Assembly (NCBI GenBank): GCA_000750105.3
Contig: JPHH03000008.1
Span: 248,001 to 312,000 of the forward strand
Direction of reading: 5' to 3'
Length of the DNA: 64,000 nt
Source: Tolypocladium sp. Sup5 PDA-1
Lineage: Eukaryota > Ascomycota > Sordariomycetes > Hypocreales > Ophiocordycipitaceae
Shown here: positions 32,963 through 45,357 of the stretch, piece after piece
Position numbering within the stretch: the stretch's first letter is position 1
How the letters are laid out: each line of letters starts with the position of its first letter
Position numbers and translations under genes: made by a program
Notes under the pieces: generated by a model
Database searches by the model: none
Seen by the model: only the letters and a program-made list of their open reading frames with translations
Told to the model about the DNA's origin: nothing

Positions 32963-33397
32963 TGCACCTCAGCTCGCAGACCTGAGCAACGTTGGCGAGG
33001 ATCTGCTCTCGCGGATTTTTCAGGAGCCAAGATTCCTTGCATGCGGCACCCTCAAGCATGAGCCAGCGACAATCGAAGCGCTTTGCAAAATATGAAAACA
33101 GTAATAATACAGGGAAGTGTGTCGAAGAAGATGGCAGAGTATTGTCGACTAAAATGATGGATCGTGGAGTCAACGACGTGAGAGAGGAAGAATTGGGCCA
33201 ACGCGAAGTCACGTGCGCGACGCTCCAAGAGACGATGGCTGAATAGAAATATAATTACAACACCACAATGCCCCTTTTCTCGAGCATTGGATTCTATGGA
33301 TTTTGCAACGTTCTAGTGTACAGATGCCCCAACCATCTAACCCGTTGGTAGCCTCGGTCTATGCCCGCTGTGTATGGCTTGTATCGCGTCATCATCG
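32963..33397. other. Intergenic: CYC2-like promoter and 3' side of AIM32-like gene
   Basis: About 435 AT-richer bases between two minus-strand genes. No gene seen; open frames on either strand lack protein-like content. Confidence 0.5.
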
Positions 33398-34536
33398 TCA
33401 CAGCCGCAGTATCCGCCTCTGCGCATCGATGCCCCCCCTAAACATGTCGGCCACGACGTTGCCTTCCAGGATCGTCTCCTTGATCAGGCCCTCGGCGTGC
33501 TTGGGCTCTACCCTGCCGTACCATATCCCGTGTCCCGCGAGCGGGTGCGGTCTACCGTCGAGTTGCATGCCGGGGGGCAGGTAGATGATGACGTTGCCGG
33601 CAAACTTGTGTCCGCCGATGTGGCTGATCATCCCGACCCTCGCCGTCATCTTCGAAGCCCCAGCTTGGCCCTCTATCCTCTCCGCATCCGTTAAGCTGGC
33701 CTGCACCGGGCCCCGGAGGACCTGCACATCCGCGCTCGCCAGCTTATCCTCGAACTCATCCCGCAGCACGGGGCCCATGATGCCGCAGCGCGCGTCCCGC
33801 CCGCCGTGCCCGCATATCAGCACCAGCACGTCGCTCACGTCGCGCACCCCCAGCAGCAGCCCCTGGTAGCCCTCCTTGCGCGTCAGCCGGTCGCGGTGTA
33901 TCGGCGAAAGCCCGTCGTGCGCCGAGTGCAGCTTCTCCGGGAGCAGGAAGCCTTTCGCCAGGGCCTGCACGCTGTCAAAGGACACGCGCGGCAGGAAGGG
34001 CACGTATTTGAAGCTGGGGACGAGGTACGCCGACGTGCTCTGGACGTCTGCGCGGGGTGGTATGGAGCTCGGGAACGACGAGTTGAGGACCGAGACGTTG
34101 TGGAATGGCTGCCGCTCACATCGCATCAGTCCGTGATAACCTCCTCGCAAACCACTCGTGACGACCTAGGAAGAGCACTCACATCGCTGTACACGCCCCC
34201 CCGGCCAAACAGCTCCTTCAGGTCCGCCGCCAGGTTATCCCCGCCGCTCTCCTCCTCGATGCGCGACCCCCAGTCGTCCTGCCCGGTGCACACGAGCACC
34301 TGCTCCGCGTACCCGGCCATGACGCCGCCCAGCGGGCTCGCGCGGTCGATGTCGAGGCCGGCGGGCATGGGCGGCGTCGCGGCGCACCCGCACGTCGGCG
34401 AGGGGCATGTCTGCACCGTCGGCAGCTTCGTCGCCGCGGCGAAGCCCCGGCGCCAGAGGAAAGACCGCAAGTGGTGGCGCGTCAGCCGCGGCGGTGTCGT
34501 GCGCAGGAGGGCCGCCGCGGAGAGGGACACGGACAT
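33398..34536 (-). CDS. AIM32: Aim32/Apd1-type thioredoxin-fold [2Fe-2S] protein
   Basis: Two exons, 34536-34183 and 34108-33398, with intron 34109-34182, give 354 aa. The start ATG at 34536 (MSVSLSAAAL) begins an Arg-rich mitochondrial presequence (RRTTPPRL-like region to FLWRRGFAAATK); a longer frame begins at a non-ATG codon. The N-terminal part holds CPSPTCGC. The C-terminal thioredoxin-like domain carries the expected iron-sulfur ligands: a Cys pair in ICGHGGRDARCG (eight residues apart) and a His pair in HIGGHKFAGN (HxxxH). This Cys2His2 arrangement defines the Apd1/Aim32 family. Yeast Aim32 is mitochondrial and linked to redox quality control of import. Splicing joins GVYSD to PFHNVSVLNSS. 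Confidence 0.88.
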
Positions 34537-35050
34537 GCTGGGGCGAGGAGATGGGCGGAATGGTGGTGGCACGGCATGGCGGCTTCGAGTAGTACTGCGA
34601 GTAAACGTCAACTTATATCAAGCAACGTCAGCAGCTGGTAAGCTCGGTCTCCGAGCCCTCCCACAGGCTGAGAATTCGCCGACTGCCGCCCATAAATCTC
34701 CGGCCCCACAGCGCCGGCCCATTGTCTCCCGATAAGTTACACGGCAGCGAATCTGATCGGCTGCTCGCATACTTCGCCGACTCGCCCGACTTGATCCACG
34801 TAACTTCACAAACGCGTCAATAAAGAATATGAGTGCCGATTAAAAAGGCCCCGAGCCACGATATCTTGCTTCTATCTGCCAAGCACAAACACAATTCTAG
34901 TCGCGACAGGGCTGCTGCTCCGTGCCATGCCCACCACGAGACGGAGCATCGCAGCCCTGCAGGTATTCCAACAAGCAATCTTGCAAGTTACCGAGATCCA
35001 ACACGGAAACCCAAACTCTAGGAAACGCCCTTCTCCTGCAATGATTTCCT
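34537..35050. other. Intergenic: AIM32-like promoter and 3' side of the AVT transporter
   Basis: About 510 bases between two minus-strand genes. No gene or clear promoter element recognised. Confidence 0.5.
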
Positions 35051-37365
35051 CTACAGACCTCTCCTGTCACAGTACCCCGGCGGCTTGGGCTCCGAGTTGG
35101 CCCAGCTCATGATGGTCAGGCTCGTGGCATACGCCATGGCCACGAACCCAAAGATGCACAGCACAATGTCCGAAATCTTCCACGCCCTGCTCCGCGCGAC
35201 AGCCTTGTAATGCAGCAGGGGCTGGCAAACGTTAGCAACGAAATGGCGATGGGCTTTGGGAGGGGAAAACTAACAGGGTATATGTACACGAGCGGGATGC
35301 ACGCAAAGTTGCCAACCAGCGCGACAAACTTGTCGAGGTGATCCGCGCCCCCCCAGGCAATGGCTGCGCAGAGCATGACCATGAAGAACCTAAAGATGTT
35401 CTTTTGCCACTTGATGTAAGGATTATACTTGCCGCTCCGCGTAAACAGCTCCGTCTCCACGATGCGGATCGCCGGGAAGATCTGCAGCGGGGTCGACAGC
35501 AGGATGGCCACCGAGTACAGCAGCTGCACCGTGTTAACAAACTTGTTATCCTGCGGCAGGTTCAGCAGCACCACCGTCTCCGTCTTGGACCCGTACGCGG
35601 CGTACGACATGGCCCCCATGGTGATGAAGACGACCGTGATGATGACCATGACGAGGCCCAAGACGCGCGGGAACTTTTGCGGGTGCTTCATGCTCTCCTG
35701 GATCGGTATGATGAGGCCGATGCCTTCAAAGGTGAAGATCGCCGTCCCAATGAAAAGCGTCCAGTCTTTCTCGTTGAACATGATGATGTCTGCGAGTCCC
35801 TCGGTACTCAGGGTCAAGACGTCGTAGTAAAACAGGTATGCGAGGCCGATCAGGATGAAAGCGTCCGCGATGAGCGCCGTGAAGCCCAGCTTTCCAATGT
35901 CTCGCAGCAGAGAAAAGGGCAGGAAGATGACCATTTGCATGAGGATGAGCAAAGGGATGCTGATCGAAGTCTTGCAGTCCGACACGGCGCGGATGAACGC
36001 CTGCAAGTTCTCGGCAGTGAAGACGGTGTAGGCGGCCACGAATCCAATCTGACTGATGACGATGGAAGTAAGGATGAGGCTCCGCATCCATTTTCCGTAG
36101 AGAATGCCACCCATGTCACCAAATGAGCCCTCGACGTTCAACCGAGTCGTCACCAAGAGCACGAAGCAGTAGTAGCTCAGAGCGGCCACGCCGAACAGGA
36201 CCAGGTTGCTGAATATCATGCCACCATTGAGGTACGCGCGGGGCAGGAACAGGACGCCAGTGCCGACAAACGACTTCAACAGCAGCAGAGCAGCGTTGAA
36301 GGGGCTGTTGTTGCCGCTGCCGCCTCGAACCTTGCGCTTGCGCTTCTTTTTTGACGGGGGGAGCAGTGCGCTGTCCTCCATCGGTTCCCTGCCGTCGTCG
36401 CTACCTTCTTCATCACGGTCTTCGCCAGACCAGAACTCCTCGTTGGGGCCAAGCACCTCGTCGTCTTCCTCCAGCTCTTCACCCGCGAAGTGGCCATAGA
36501 TGGACAAGAACTCCAAGAAGCTCGAAGTGAAGAGCCGGGGCTCGGACCCGTGCGGAGACTCGATGCCATGCTCAACTTGATCTTCGTGGCCGCTGGGGCT
36601 AAGAGCGTTTCGGCGGAGGTGATTTCTTCGAAACCCGCCGGGCACTTTGATCGAGTTGATGTCTAGTACCTCGGCCTCTGGGTCGGGCCGCGAGTGGTCG
36701 AAGCTCTTGCTGCGCTGCAGTTTAGCCTTGGCCTCTGCCTGCTCTGTCCACTTGTAGATGCCACGAGTGACGTCTCCTCCCTGTAGCCGCAAGCTGGAAA
36801 ATTCGTCGTCGTTGAGGCCGGTGCCAGCCTCTGCTGATTGCTTTCCTTTGGCAGCGCCCAACGTAGACGACTCTTCTGATGGCGGATTGTCGGATTCGGT
36901 GGGCTGAACCAAGTGTCGCTTCACAATCTCTGGATCCTCATACGGCCCCGCGCTCCCTGGCGCCATGCGGGACCTCGAGTCAAAGGATCCATAGTTGGTG
37001 GGCGTGTCAGCTCGTCCCGGGATCGCTGGGGATTGCGATCTCGGCGGCGGTGAGCTCATCCGCGCGGCGGGAGTGCCATGGCGAGGCGGTGACTGGCCCA
37101 GGGAATCTGATAAGGCTGCGGCCAAAGCGGACACGCCTGGCCCTTGCGAGTACGAGCTGCCCCCAACAAAGGGAGAGTCGTTGTCCAACGGCCTTACACC
37201 CGGCAACGGCGAGCCGCTTCGCGTGGGCGTGTGAGCTGACGGGATGGGTTCGGCGAGGCGTGCTGTCAATTCCTCTCGCGGAAGCGACGACGAAAAAGAC
37301 CGGGGCCCTGGAGCTGGCGACGCTGCCCGGGGAGCCGGGCTCAGCGTGTTTCTTGGTGACGACAT
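35051..37365 (-). CDS. AVT3: Vacuolar amino-acid transporter, AAAP family (Avt3/Avt4 type)
   Basis: Exports neutral amino acids from the vacuole in yeast. Exons 37365-35275 and 35221-35051 (intron 35222-35274, donor GTTAGT) give 753 aa. The first 340 residues are hydrophilic, Ser/Pro-rich and end in an acidic cluster (GEELEEDDEVLGPNEEF) and a basic KKKRKRK. The membrane domain starts with NAALLLLKSFVGTGVLFLPRAYLNGG, the classic first helix of this family, and contains about eleven spans. Splicing replaces an intron-derived end with YPPLLHYKAVARS, one more membrane span (IVLCIFGFVAMAYATSL) and the tail NSEPKPPGYCDRRGL; reading through would lose that last helix. The ATG at 37365 gives MSSPRNTLSP; two codons upstream is only GTG. 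Confidence 0.92.
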
Positions 37366-40009
37366 GTTCACTGTGCGCTGTTCGGGTCGAAGAAGCTCTA
37401 TCGCATGCCGTTGCGCGGCAGTGGGCGGTAAAGAGCCTTATCGGGGATGTCGTCGACTCGAGTCGAGCAGGCAGCCTCGGTGGAGGTCGGGATCACGGGG
37501 CAGCGCCGACTGTTGCCCTGAAGACCGAGGATGCAGCCGCGCGGGAGCAACGCGAGGAATTGGCGGGACGGATCGAGATGCAACGCCTTGGGGCCAGAGG
37601 AAGCCTCAGCTGACGGTGTCAATTGAGCCTCTGCCGGGCGCGAAGTTGGATGTCGGTCGGCGGCGAGTGGTGGAGGGAGGTTAGGTCTCGAGCTGGTTTT
37701 GGCTGGTAGTGGGAGGCTCCGATAGCTGGCTGGTGATACGGTCAGTGGCTTCCAGTGGGTCTGGTGACTGCGTCACAGTGGACGGGGTCCACTATAAGCC
37801 GAGCAGCCCCCACTCGACGGATGGCATAACAGGCCTGAGCTGCCCGAAATGGAAGCTCAGCGAGCATCAGCGAGCCTTGAGCCCGTTGAAATCAGCTTGC
37901 TCGCCAAAGATACCCTGGCCGATGATTCTTGCTTTATTGGTTTTGAGTCCCCGCCGAAGGCATCGGCCCTATCACGAGCGAGCGAGGGGCACGGGTCAGC
38001 GCGGATGGCACGGCTTTAAATACGGCGAGCCCCAGCCGCCGTCTCGGTCGGAGAACTAGACCCCGATCCTGTCGAAATTGCTGCCGAGACCGGGAGACGC
38101 ACCCGAAGGCGGTCAACTTCGAGCATGATTGAGGCTTTGCTGTTGGGCCTTGTCTCAAGTTCCCGACAAGCAAGTGTCAAAGACTCAACCTCGACGACCC
38201 TAAACCACGACGGGAAAAAGCAACTCAAACACTTGCCAAGACGATCATTAACGGCTCAGGGAACCCTGATTTCCCGGCTAGTGGTCACCAAGCGAATCAA
38301 CAAGTGCCATCTTGCCCAGGTGTATGTGCCACCGTACCCTCGAGCGCGGTCGCAGAATCTCGATACTAAAGGCTGGCTGGCTCCAGGGTATAAACGAGAG
38401 CTGCCTCAGTTTCCAAGACTCGGGCTGGCAGGACTGGCCATCATTCGCGGTTCATGTCTCGGACTTGCATATGCGAGCTTACCTCGACGGACTGTTGCAG
38501 ATTTGAATGCATGGTTCAGCTGACCCGAACGTCGCACAGCAGTTGCTGCGTATCACACATGGCAACACCAGCCCGGGTGTCCCCGGTGTTGCAGCCGAAT
38601 ATGCACACGGCGTGGATGTAGACTTCTCTGCGATGCGTTCTGGTTTGCGAAGGCTCCCACGTTGTATTCCCCATATTTCTGCTAATATTTGCTGTTCCTG
38701 GCTATTCCCGCTGTTCCTTAAGGTAAGGTACATGTAGTACAGGTACGAATACTTCGTAGTTCCTACGCCGAGTTTCTCCAAGGCCAACGTGCCACATGGT
38801 CATTGCAAGGTACAGAAGCGCGACATGACATATTGACAACTGGCGTGCGTCTAGATAATTAATAACGCCTCCGACATGCTGTCATTGGGTGCGACGCGTG
38901 ACGACGGCTTCCCGGCCAATGTTTCGGAAGTCGGTGAAGTGCAACTGGCGTGACAACTGCTGACATTGGAAACTTTGCGATGGACACCGCATATAGCAGC
39001 AGGCCTGGTCGTATATTCCCGAGAGAACCTATGTGGCCCATCGTAATTGCAACTGCCAGTCGGCAACCTGCTGCCACACTAGAATGACTGATGGTGGTTG
39101 CTGTCACGTCATCTCTGGCCGAGGGTACAAACGAGGGCATCCCCAAATCATGTCGCGTGGCCCTGGATCCTAAAATACGAGCAACGGGTACTCTCCTCCT
39201 AGTTGATCGTCCCTCCATCGGCGATGAGGGCGTCTTGGGCAACGTCACCGGACAGTTGCACCGCGCCAACGGCTGTGGCAGCATCCAATCACGGCTCCAT
39301 ATGGCTGTATAGCGGTGGCATGCGGGCCCGGCAGACGCCATCTCGCAGCACGGCTTGTCACGATACCCGCCGTAGCAACCGTAGAGCGTGGGGAAGGGTT
39401 TTACAGTATAAACTTTAGAGAACAAGCACAGCCTGTACGACAGAGACGACGTGACGAGGCGCCCCTGTATATCTTGATACATACATACTACGGACTACAT
39501 GGTGCTTGAATGCTCACGACACCAGATGTTGTCGATTCGCGGTGGCGTTGGATGCCCCTGGATTGTTAGGTAGTGACGATAGCCGCTGTGGCTAGCGCTG
39601 TAGACGCCCCGCCGTAGCGGGTTTGCGGGCACCATCCAGGCACCTCCGCAACTCCCGTGGGCCAAGCGCTGCCCAGCCTGGGCCTCAGTGGACAGATCCC
39701 TTGGCATGAGGCGGCACTAACCGCCAGTGACCACTGACGAGAGGAATGGAAAGCCTCTGCATCATCAAGTCTCCGCACGTCACGTATCAACTCCTCCTCA
39801 TCAATGCACCCCAGATGTTGCGTGCTCATAGTGTTTTGACGTTTCTTTTGCTGCATCGGGGAGCTTGCCTGCATCTTGCATTTTTTGTCTTGCCTTGTGC
39901 ATCGTCAATGGCAGCTTTCACCGTCGACGGCCCTTGAACGACCCAGCGGCTTTGGGAGCGGTGCAGAGGACGACGACTCAGGAGATTCGATAGCTGGCCT
40001 CCCTTCGCG
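37366..40009. other. 2.6 kb intergenic region without a recognised gene
   Basis: The longest gap, between the divergent AVT and VHC1-type genes. Plus and minus frames up to about 207 codons (38859-39482, minus) contain no recognisable domain, no conserved-looking segments and no good start context. Features seen: short AT-rich patches with GTACATGTAGTAC-type dyads near 38728-38760 and TATAAA at two places (about 38390 and 39408). No tRNA or 5S rRNA pattern found. Confidence 0.5.
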
Positions 40010-43000
40010 ATGCCTCCATCACCAGACGGCAAAAGGGGCCCCCCGGCCGCCATGGAGCCCAAAAAGAGCGGCAAGCTGGGGCTCATGTCTGGCGTGTACA
40101 TTCCCGTGTGCCTCAACATCATGAGCATCCTTATGTTCCTGCGATTCGGCCTCATCCTCGGACAGATTGGTTTCATGGGCATCTTGGGTAGGCAGCTCCC
40201 TGCTTCCCTCTGCTTCACGGATATCCAGTCTGATAGCTTCACAGGACTCCTCGTCACGGCATACTGCGTCGATTTACTCACCACACTCTCACTATCGGCC
40301 ATTGCCTCCAATGGCGAAGTCAAGGGCGGAGGGGCGTACTATCTCATTTCGAGGTCTCTCGGCCCCGAGTTTGGCGGTTCTATTGGCATCCTTTTCTTCC
40401 TCGCCCAGGCTCTCAATACCGCCATGAACGTTGTTGGTCTCATCGACTGTATTCGACTCAATGTTGGCTCCGACTTTCCCCAAGGATATTGGACCGGATA
40501 CGGCCTGCAGACGGCGGCCCTGATTCTGTGTACTGGGCTATGTCTCTTGGGTTCAGCCACCTTCTCAAAAGCTTCCAACGCATTGCTTGCCGTCTTGACC
40601 TTGGCCGTCGTCAGTATTCCCGTATCAGCCATCTTCAAAGCACCCTTTCACGACGAGACGACCGGGATTGAGTTTACTGGTGTTAGCCTGAATACTCTTG
40701 CCACCAACTTCTTACCTCGTGCAGACAACAGTGCGTACAACGGGCTGGCGACGTTTCGCGACCTCTTTGGCATTCTATTTCCGTGAGCATACCATGTTTT
40801 CGCGCGCATGAGTTCATAAACCGCTAACGGGTATCAGAGCTACTTCTGGAATCTTTGCCGGTGCATCCATGTCTGGAGACTTGAAGAACCCAAGCAAGGC
40901 GATTCCCAAAGGCACCCTGTGGGCCATGTTGACGACGTTCATCGTGTACTTTATCGTGGTTCTTTCCATGGCGGCGAGCACCACCCATGAGTCGTTCCTC
41001 GCCAATGCCAACGTCATCCCTCTGACCAACCTGTCGGCGCCCATCATCCTGGCCGGAGAATGTGCCGTGACCCTCTTCTCCGCCTTGATGGGCATCATCG
41101 GCTCCGCAAAGCTCTTCCAAGCCCTTGCCAAAGACAAGCTGCTGCCCGGCCTGTCCGTGTTTGGAAAGGGAACGAAGAAGAATGACGAACCGATTCTTGC
41201 CATTTTCTTGACATATGCTATAGCTCAGGTTGCTCTGTTGGCGGACTTGAACCAGATTGCTACCTTTATTTCCATGGGATACCAGGTAAGCTTGTTGCCA
41301 CTCATTGGACAGTGGTCGCATGCTGACTTGCTCTAGATGACCTTTTTCGTCATGAATCTCGCGTGCTTTCTTCTCAAGATTGGATCGGCGCCAAACTTCC
41401 GACCTGGCTTCAAGTTCTTCAACTGGCAGACAGCATTCATCGGCAGCCTGCTATCTGCCGCGGCCATGTTTTTCATCGACGAGACTTATGCGGCCATTGC
41501 CATCTGTGTCCTTGTCTTCCTTTTCCTGCTTATTCACTATCTCTGTCCGCCAAAGAGATGGGGCGACGTGTCCCAAAATCTCATCTATCACCAGGTCAGG
41601 AAATACTTGCTGCGATTGAAACCAGAACACATCAAGTTTTGGCGACCCCACATCATCCTGCTCATCAACAACCCCCGTCGACAAGCTAGATTGATCCAGT
41701 TTTGCAACTCCATGAAGAAAGGGTCCTTGTATATCCTTGGGCATGTCATCGTGACCGACGACTTCAACAGCGGTGTCCACGAAGCACGGCTTCAGCAGCA
41801 GGCCTGGACGAAGTACATCTCCGAATTCTCGAGGATAAAGGCTTTCGTTCAGCTGACAATGTCGCCATCTATCACTTGGGGCATCCGAAACCTGATACTG
41901 TCGGCTGGCCTAGGGGGCATGCGACCGAACATTGCCGTCTTGGGGCTCTACAACATGGATGACCTCCGCAAGTCCAACCCAGACATTCCGATACCCGAAG
42001 TCCCCGCGTCGCCAGTCGCTAGGATGAGACGGCCACCCAGGGCCGAGGAGAAGGCTCCCAGGCGACGTCGCGGTGATACGTCTGCCCGCCTGCTGGAGGG
42101 AGTCTTGCCAACGGACGTGATTCGAACCGAGGGCATGATGTCCCCAACCGAGTACATGGTTATGCTGGAAGATCTCGCGCTAAGATATCGCCTTAACGTT
42201 GCGGTAGCGCATGGGTTCGACAAACTGCAAACACCACGAAAAGACGGTTCCAATACTAAGAAATACGTCGATTTATGGCCCATTCAGATGTCGGCAGAGG
42301 TCTCGTCCGACGGAAAGAATGTTTTGACTACAAATTTCGATACATGTAAGTGCCGAAAAGGTCCAACTGTTGCACTTGGTCACTCTCAGAGTGCAAGTGG
42401 CTGCCCGATTCAGCTGACAGCCTTGTTCAGATACTCTCATTCTTCAGTTGGGACACATCCTAGGGAGTGTTCAAACCTGGAGACGGGCATACTCGCTCCG
42501 TGTCATGGTATTTGTCGAATACGAGAGTGAAGTCGAGGAAGAAAGCGCGCGAGTAAAGGCGCTCCTAGAGAAATTGCGGATCGACGCCACGGTCCTGGTG
42601 TTTTGGCTTGCATCAGGCCATCTAAACACGTATGAGCTCATGATCAACGGCAGAACCAACGATATCGATACGGAAATCATTGTCAACGACGCGCTCAAGG
42701 ACGAAGAATGGTGGGAGGAGCTGCAGACTTTCCGCGGACAGTCTGGTCACATGTCCTCGAGCCAGGAGATGACGCAAATAGCACAGATTCTCGACTCGAC
42801 GGTTGGACGGCCAGGGGTCTACAATCCACACGAAGAGGGTAGCTTCGATCGCCGTCGCTCGAGCGTGGCAGAGGTTGCGGAGATGCCCAAGAAACCGGAC
42901 ATTGGAAAACTCTCCAAGATGGGCGTCAGTGTGGGCATACACACACATCATCTAACCGATGATGTTCTACAAGAGTCGAGTTCGGACGACGAGTTTTATA

Positions 43001-44148
43001 CCGACGCGGAGTCGTCTGATACAGATGGAGAATACGACCTCGGACTAGATGGACCCATGAGCCATGGCGACATCAGATATGGCGATCCCACAAAGCAGCC
43101 GCTGCTGGCAGCAGCAGGAACCCAGTCGGAAGGGGAATCTTTAGCCAGGGTCGGACGCGAACGCAAGCCGAAAGTTGTCGGGCCGAATTCCCAAATGCCA
43201 CCGTCATACGGGACGATGTCTACGTCCCAGACTCTCATGGAGAAGCGTGATGAACCAACTTCTCGCCGTATCCCCAAGGTCAAAGAGATTGGGTCGAGTC
43301 CCCCGCCTCAAGGTGGCAAGGACTCCCGAGACATGACTGAAGCGTTTCCCTCTCTGGGACCTCTCGAGGTTCCGCAGCTCGATCAAGTTGCACCTCGTCG
43401 ATCACGATCTATGAGCCCTACGAGACCCTCAGGGGTTCGAACACCACGAGATGGGGCTATGACGCCCATTCGACCGGCCTTTTCGCGACAGTCATCAGCG
43501 GCGCGATTCTCCAGCCGACCAGTTCCAGAAACGACAATCATCACGGAGGCCGAAGGGTCTAAGATTAGCTTCGCGCCTGCGGCCTCCAACCCTGCAACTC
43601 CGAGGCTTGAACGGCCGACTCACTCTAGACAATCCTCGTGGGGGAAGTTCTCGAGCAGGCCCGTCCCAGACACCAAAGTCAGTGTTGGGGATGAAGTGCC
43701 CAGAACCATACAGTTCGCGGAACAGCCCGTCTACAGCACTCATTCAGCGTCACATTCCCGGCACCACTCGAGACAGGGCTCGCAGTACTCGACTTTTGGG
43801 CAGGGAGACGTAAGTCTGAGCATTCCAGAGCTCGTGGAGTCGTACAAGAACGATTCGGCAGCAGGCAATGAGTCTGAAGGCGGTTCGACCTACTCGACCC
43901 AGGGTTTCTCTCTCTCTTTCAATGATCTGCCGAGTCGCGCGCAACACCTCATCCTCAACGAGCTGATGCGGCAGCACTCCAAGGACACTGCCGTCCTGAT
44001 GAGCACTCTGCCTATACCCTCGGAAGGAACGAGTCTGGATGAGATGGCGACGATTCAGTACCTCTCCAACGTGGAGGTCTTGTGCAACGACCTGCCCCCG
44101 ACTTTGATGGTTTTGAGCAACAACATGACGGTTACAGTGAGCTTGTAA
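40010..44148 (+). CDS. VHC1: Cation-chloride cotransporter (Vhc1 type, SLC12 family)
   Basis: Probably a vacuolar K-Cl cotransporter, as in yeast. Five exons give 1296 aa: 40010-40187, 40245-40782, 40838-41285, 41337-42345 and 42431-44148. The first intron is 57 nt, in frame and stop-free. Splicing gives GFMGILG-LLVTAYCVDLL, ILFP-ATSGIFAG, ISMGYQ-MTFFVMN and NFDT-YTLILQLGHIL. The first 480 residues contain about twelve spans with family signatures LGLMSGVYIPVCLNIMSILMF, GGGAYYLISRSLGPEFGG and AGASMSGDLKNPSKAIP. The long C-terminal region includes RPHIILLINNPRRQARL, RRAYSLRVMVFVEYESEVEE and a Ser-rich linker with three HSRQSS-type repeats. It ends VLSNNMTVTVSL; a GTGAGC lies exactly before the last residues, so a further short exon is possible. 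Confidence 0.93.
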
Positions 44149-45357
44149 TGTATTGCATACGAGAATGGAGTACCAGCGATTGTTATTCTGGATATTTCGA
44201 GTTGCGCATGGAGCGTTCAGATCTTAGCGTCGCAATCTGACATCTCGAGGCACGAATTCGTGCGTCTTACATGGCTAGGAATATGATGCAACTGCTGATG
44301 ACGACCCAGGCACGGGGTGATGGTGAATCAGGCAGCAGCTCTTGCAAAAGGCACCTTGTTCGTGCATCTGTAAGAGCTGTACGGATACGGCTTACCGTCT
44401 TTATTAGAACGGGTTTGGTCGCCGAATATTCGAGTGTTTGTGGCAGATTCACGGCACAGTCGCACACAAGCTAGGGGTTCCGCGTAAGCAAACGCCAGCC
44501 CCTAGTCCAGCCAACATCAACAAGGAGGACAGTGACGCCATATTGAACTCATTTACCTAGTCGTCCTCGTCCAGAAAGAGGTCCATGGCCCTGGGGGAGA
44601 GGGCTCATAAAGACCGGCTTTGAGAGGGCGAGATAGTGCCGCTGAAAAGGGGCCACAGATATGGATAAAGAGAGCCCCAGGACTCGGCATGATAGTCCCC
44701 ATTGATATGGGCCTGCAGAGAAAGATCTCTACATGCAAGCAGTGCGGCAGAACCAGTCGACATGCTGCAACGCAAAGCGAGCCTGAGTTTCACTGGAAAT
44801 GGATAGATGGTATTGTTCTTGAAGCAAAGCAAACTCAAAGACTGGTGCATTGAGTAGTTGCTCTCTGTGCAAGGGCCATTGCATGGACTGTGGCTCTTTG
44901 TCTATTGGCGGATAGACATAGCGAGCGAAGTAAGTCTGAAAGTTGAATGAACCACCTCAGTGCGGCGGAAGACATCTTTGTCTCCTTGTCGTCTTTAAAC
45001 AGCGGAATATTCAACGACAGACTTTGAGATCTGCAATGTCGAGGCTGAGTCACTGAAAGACGTAGTGACGTCTTTCTCAGTACCTGTGCTTCGTAGTCTA
45101 CGGCGCCTTCTTTTAAACTTCTTTATTCGTCTTGACGCTCTCGCCGCGGAAAGGGGCCGACTTAGACATCCGCAGTATTTAATGCCGGCTCAGGAATGGT
45201 CTCCCCAACTCTCGTCCTGGGAGATGATGTTTACCGAGCCCAGCATTTCAAGGTACTCATCCTCACTGACTGAGAGACTCGGACTCAAAAACAGCGACGA
45301 CACGGCGCAGAGAATCACACGAGCAAAGCAAAGACCCCCGTGGTGCGAGCCGACAAG
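44149..45357. other. 1.2 kb intergenic region
   Basis: Space between two plus-strand genes. It would carry the 3' end of the cotransporter gene and the promoter of the CxxC protein gene. A short dyad CGTAG-TCTACG lies near 45092-45101. An upstream exon of the next gene cannot be excluded. No gene recognised. Confidence 0.45.

Noticed and set aside
38859..39482. 207-codon minus-strand frame in the 2.6 kb gap
   Set aside because: No conserved-looking segment, poor start context, and Cys/Arg/Pro composition typical of chance frames.
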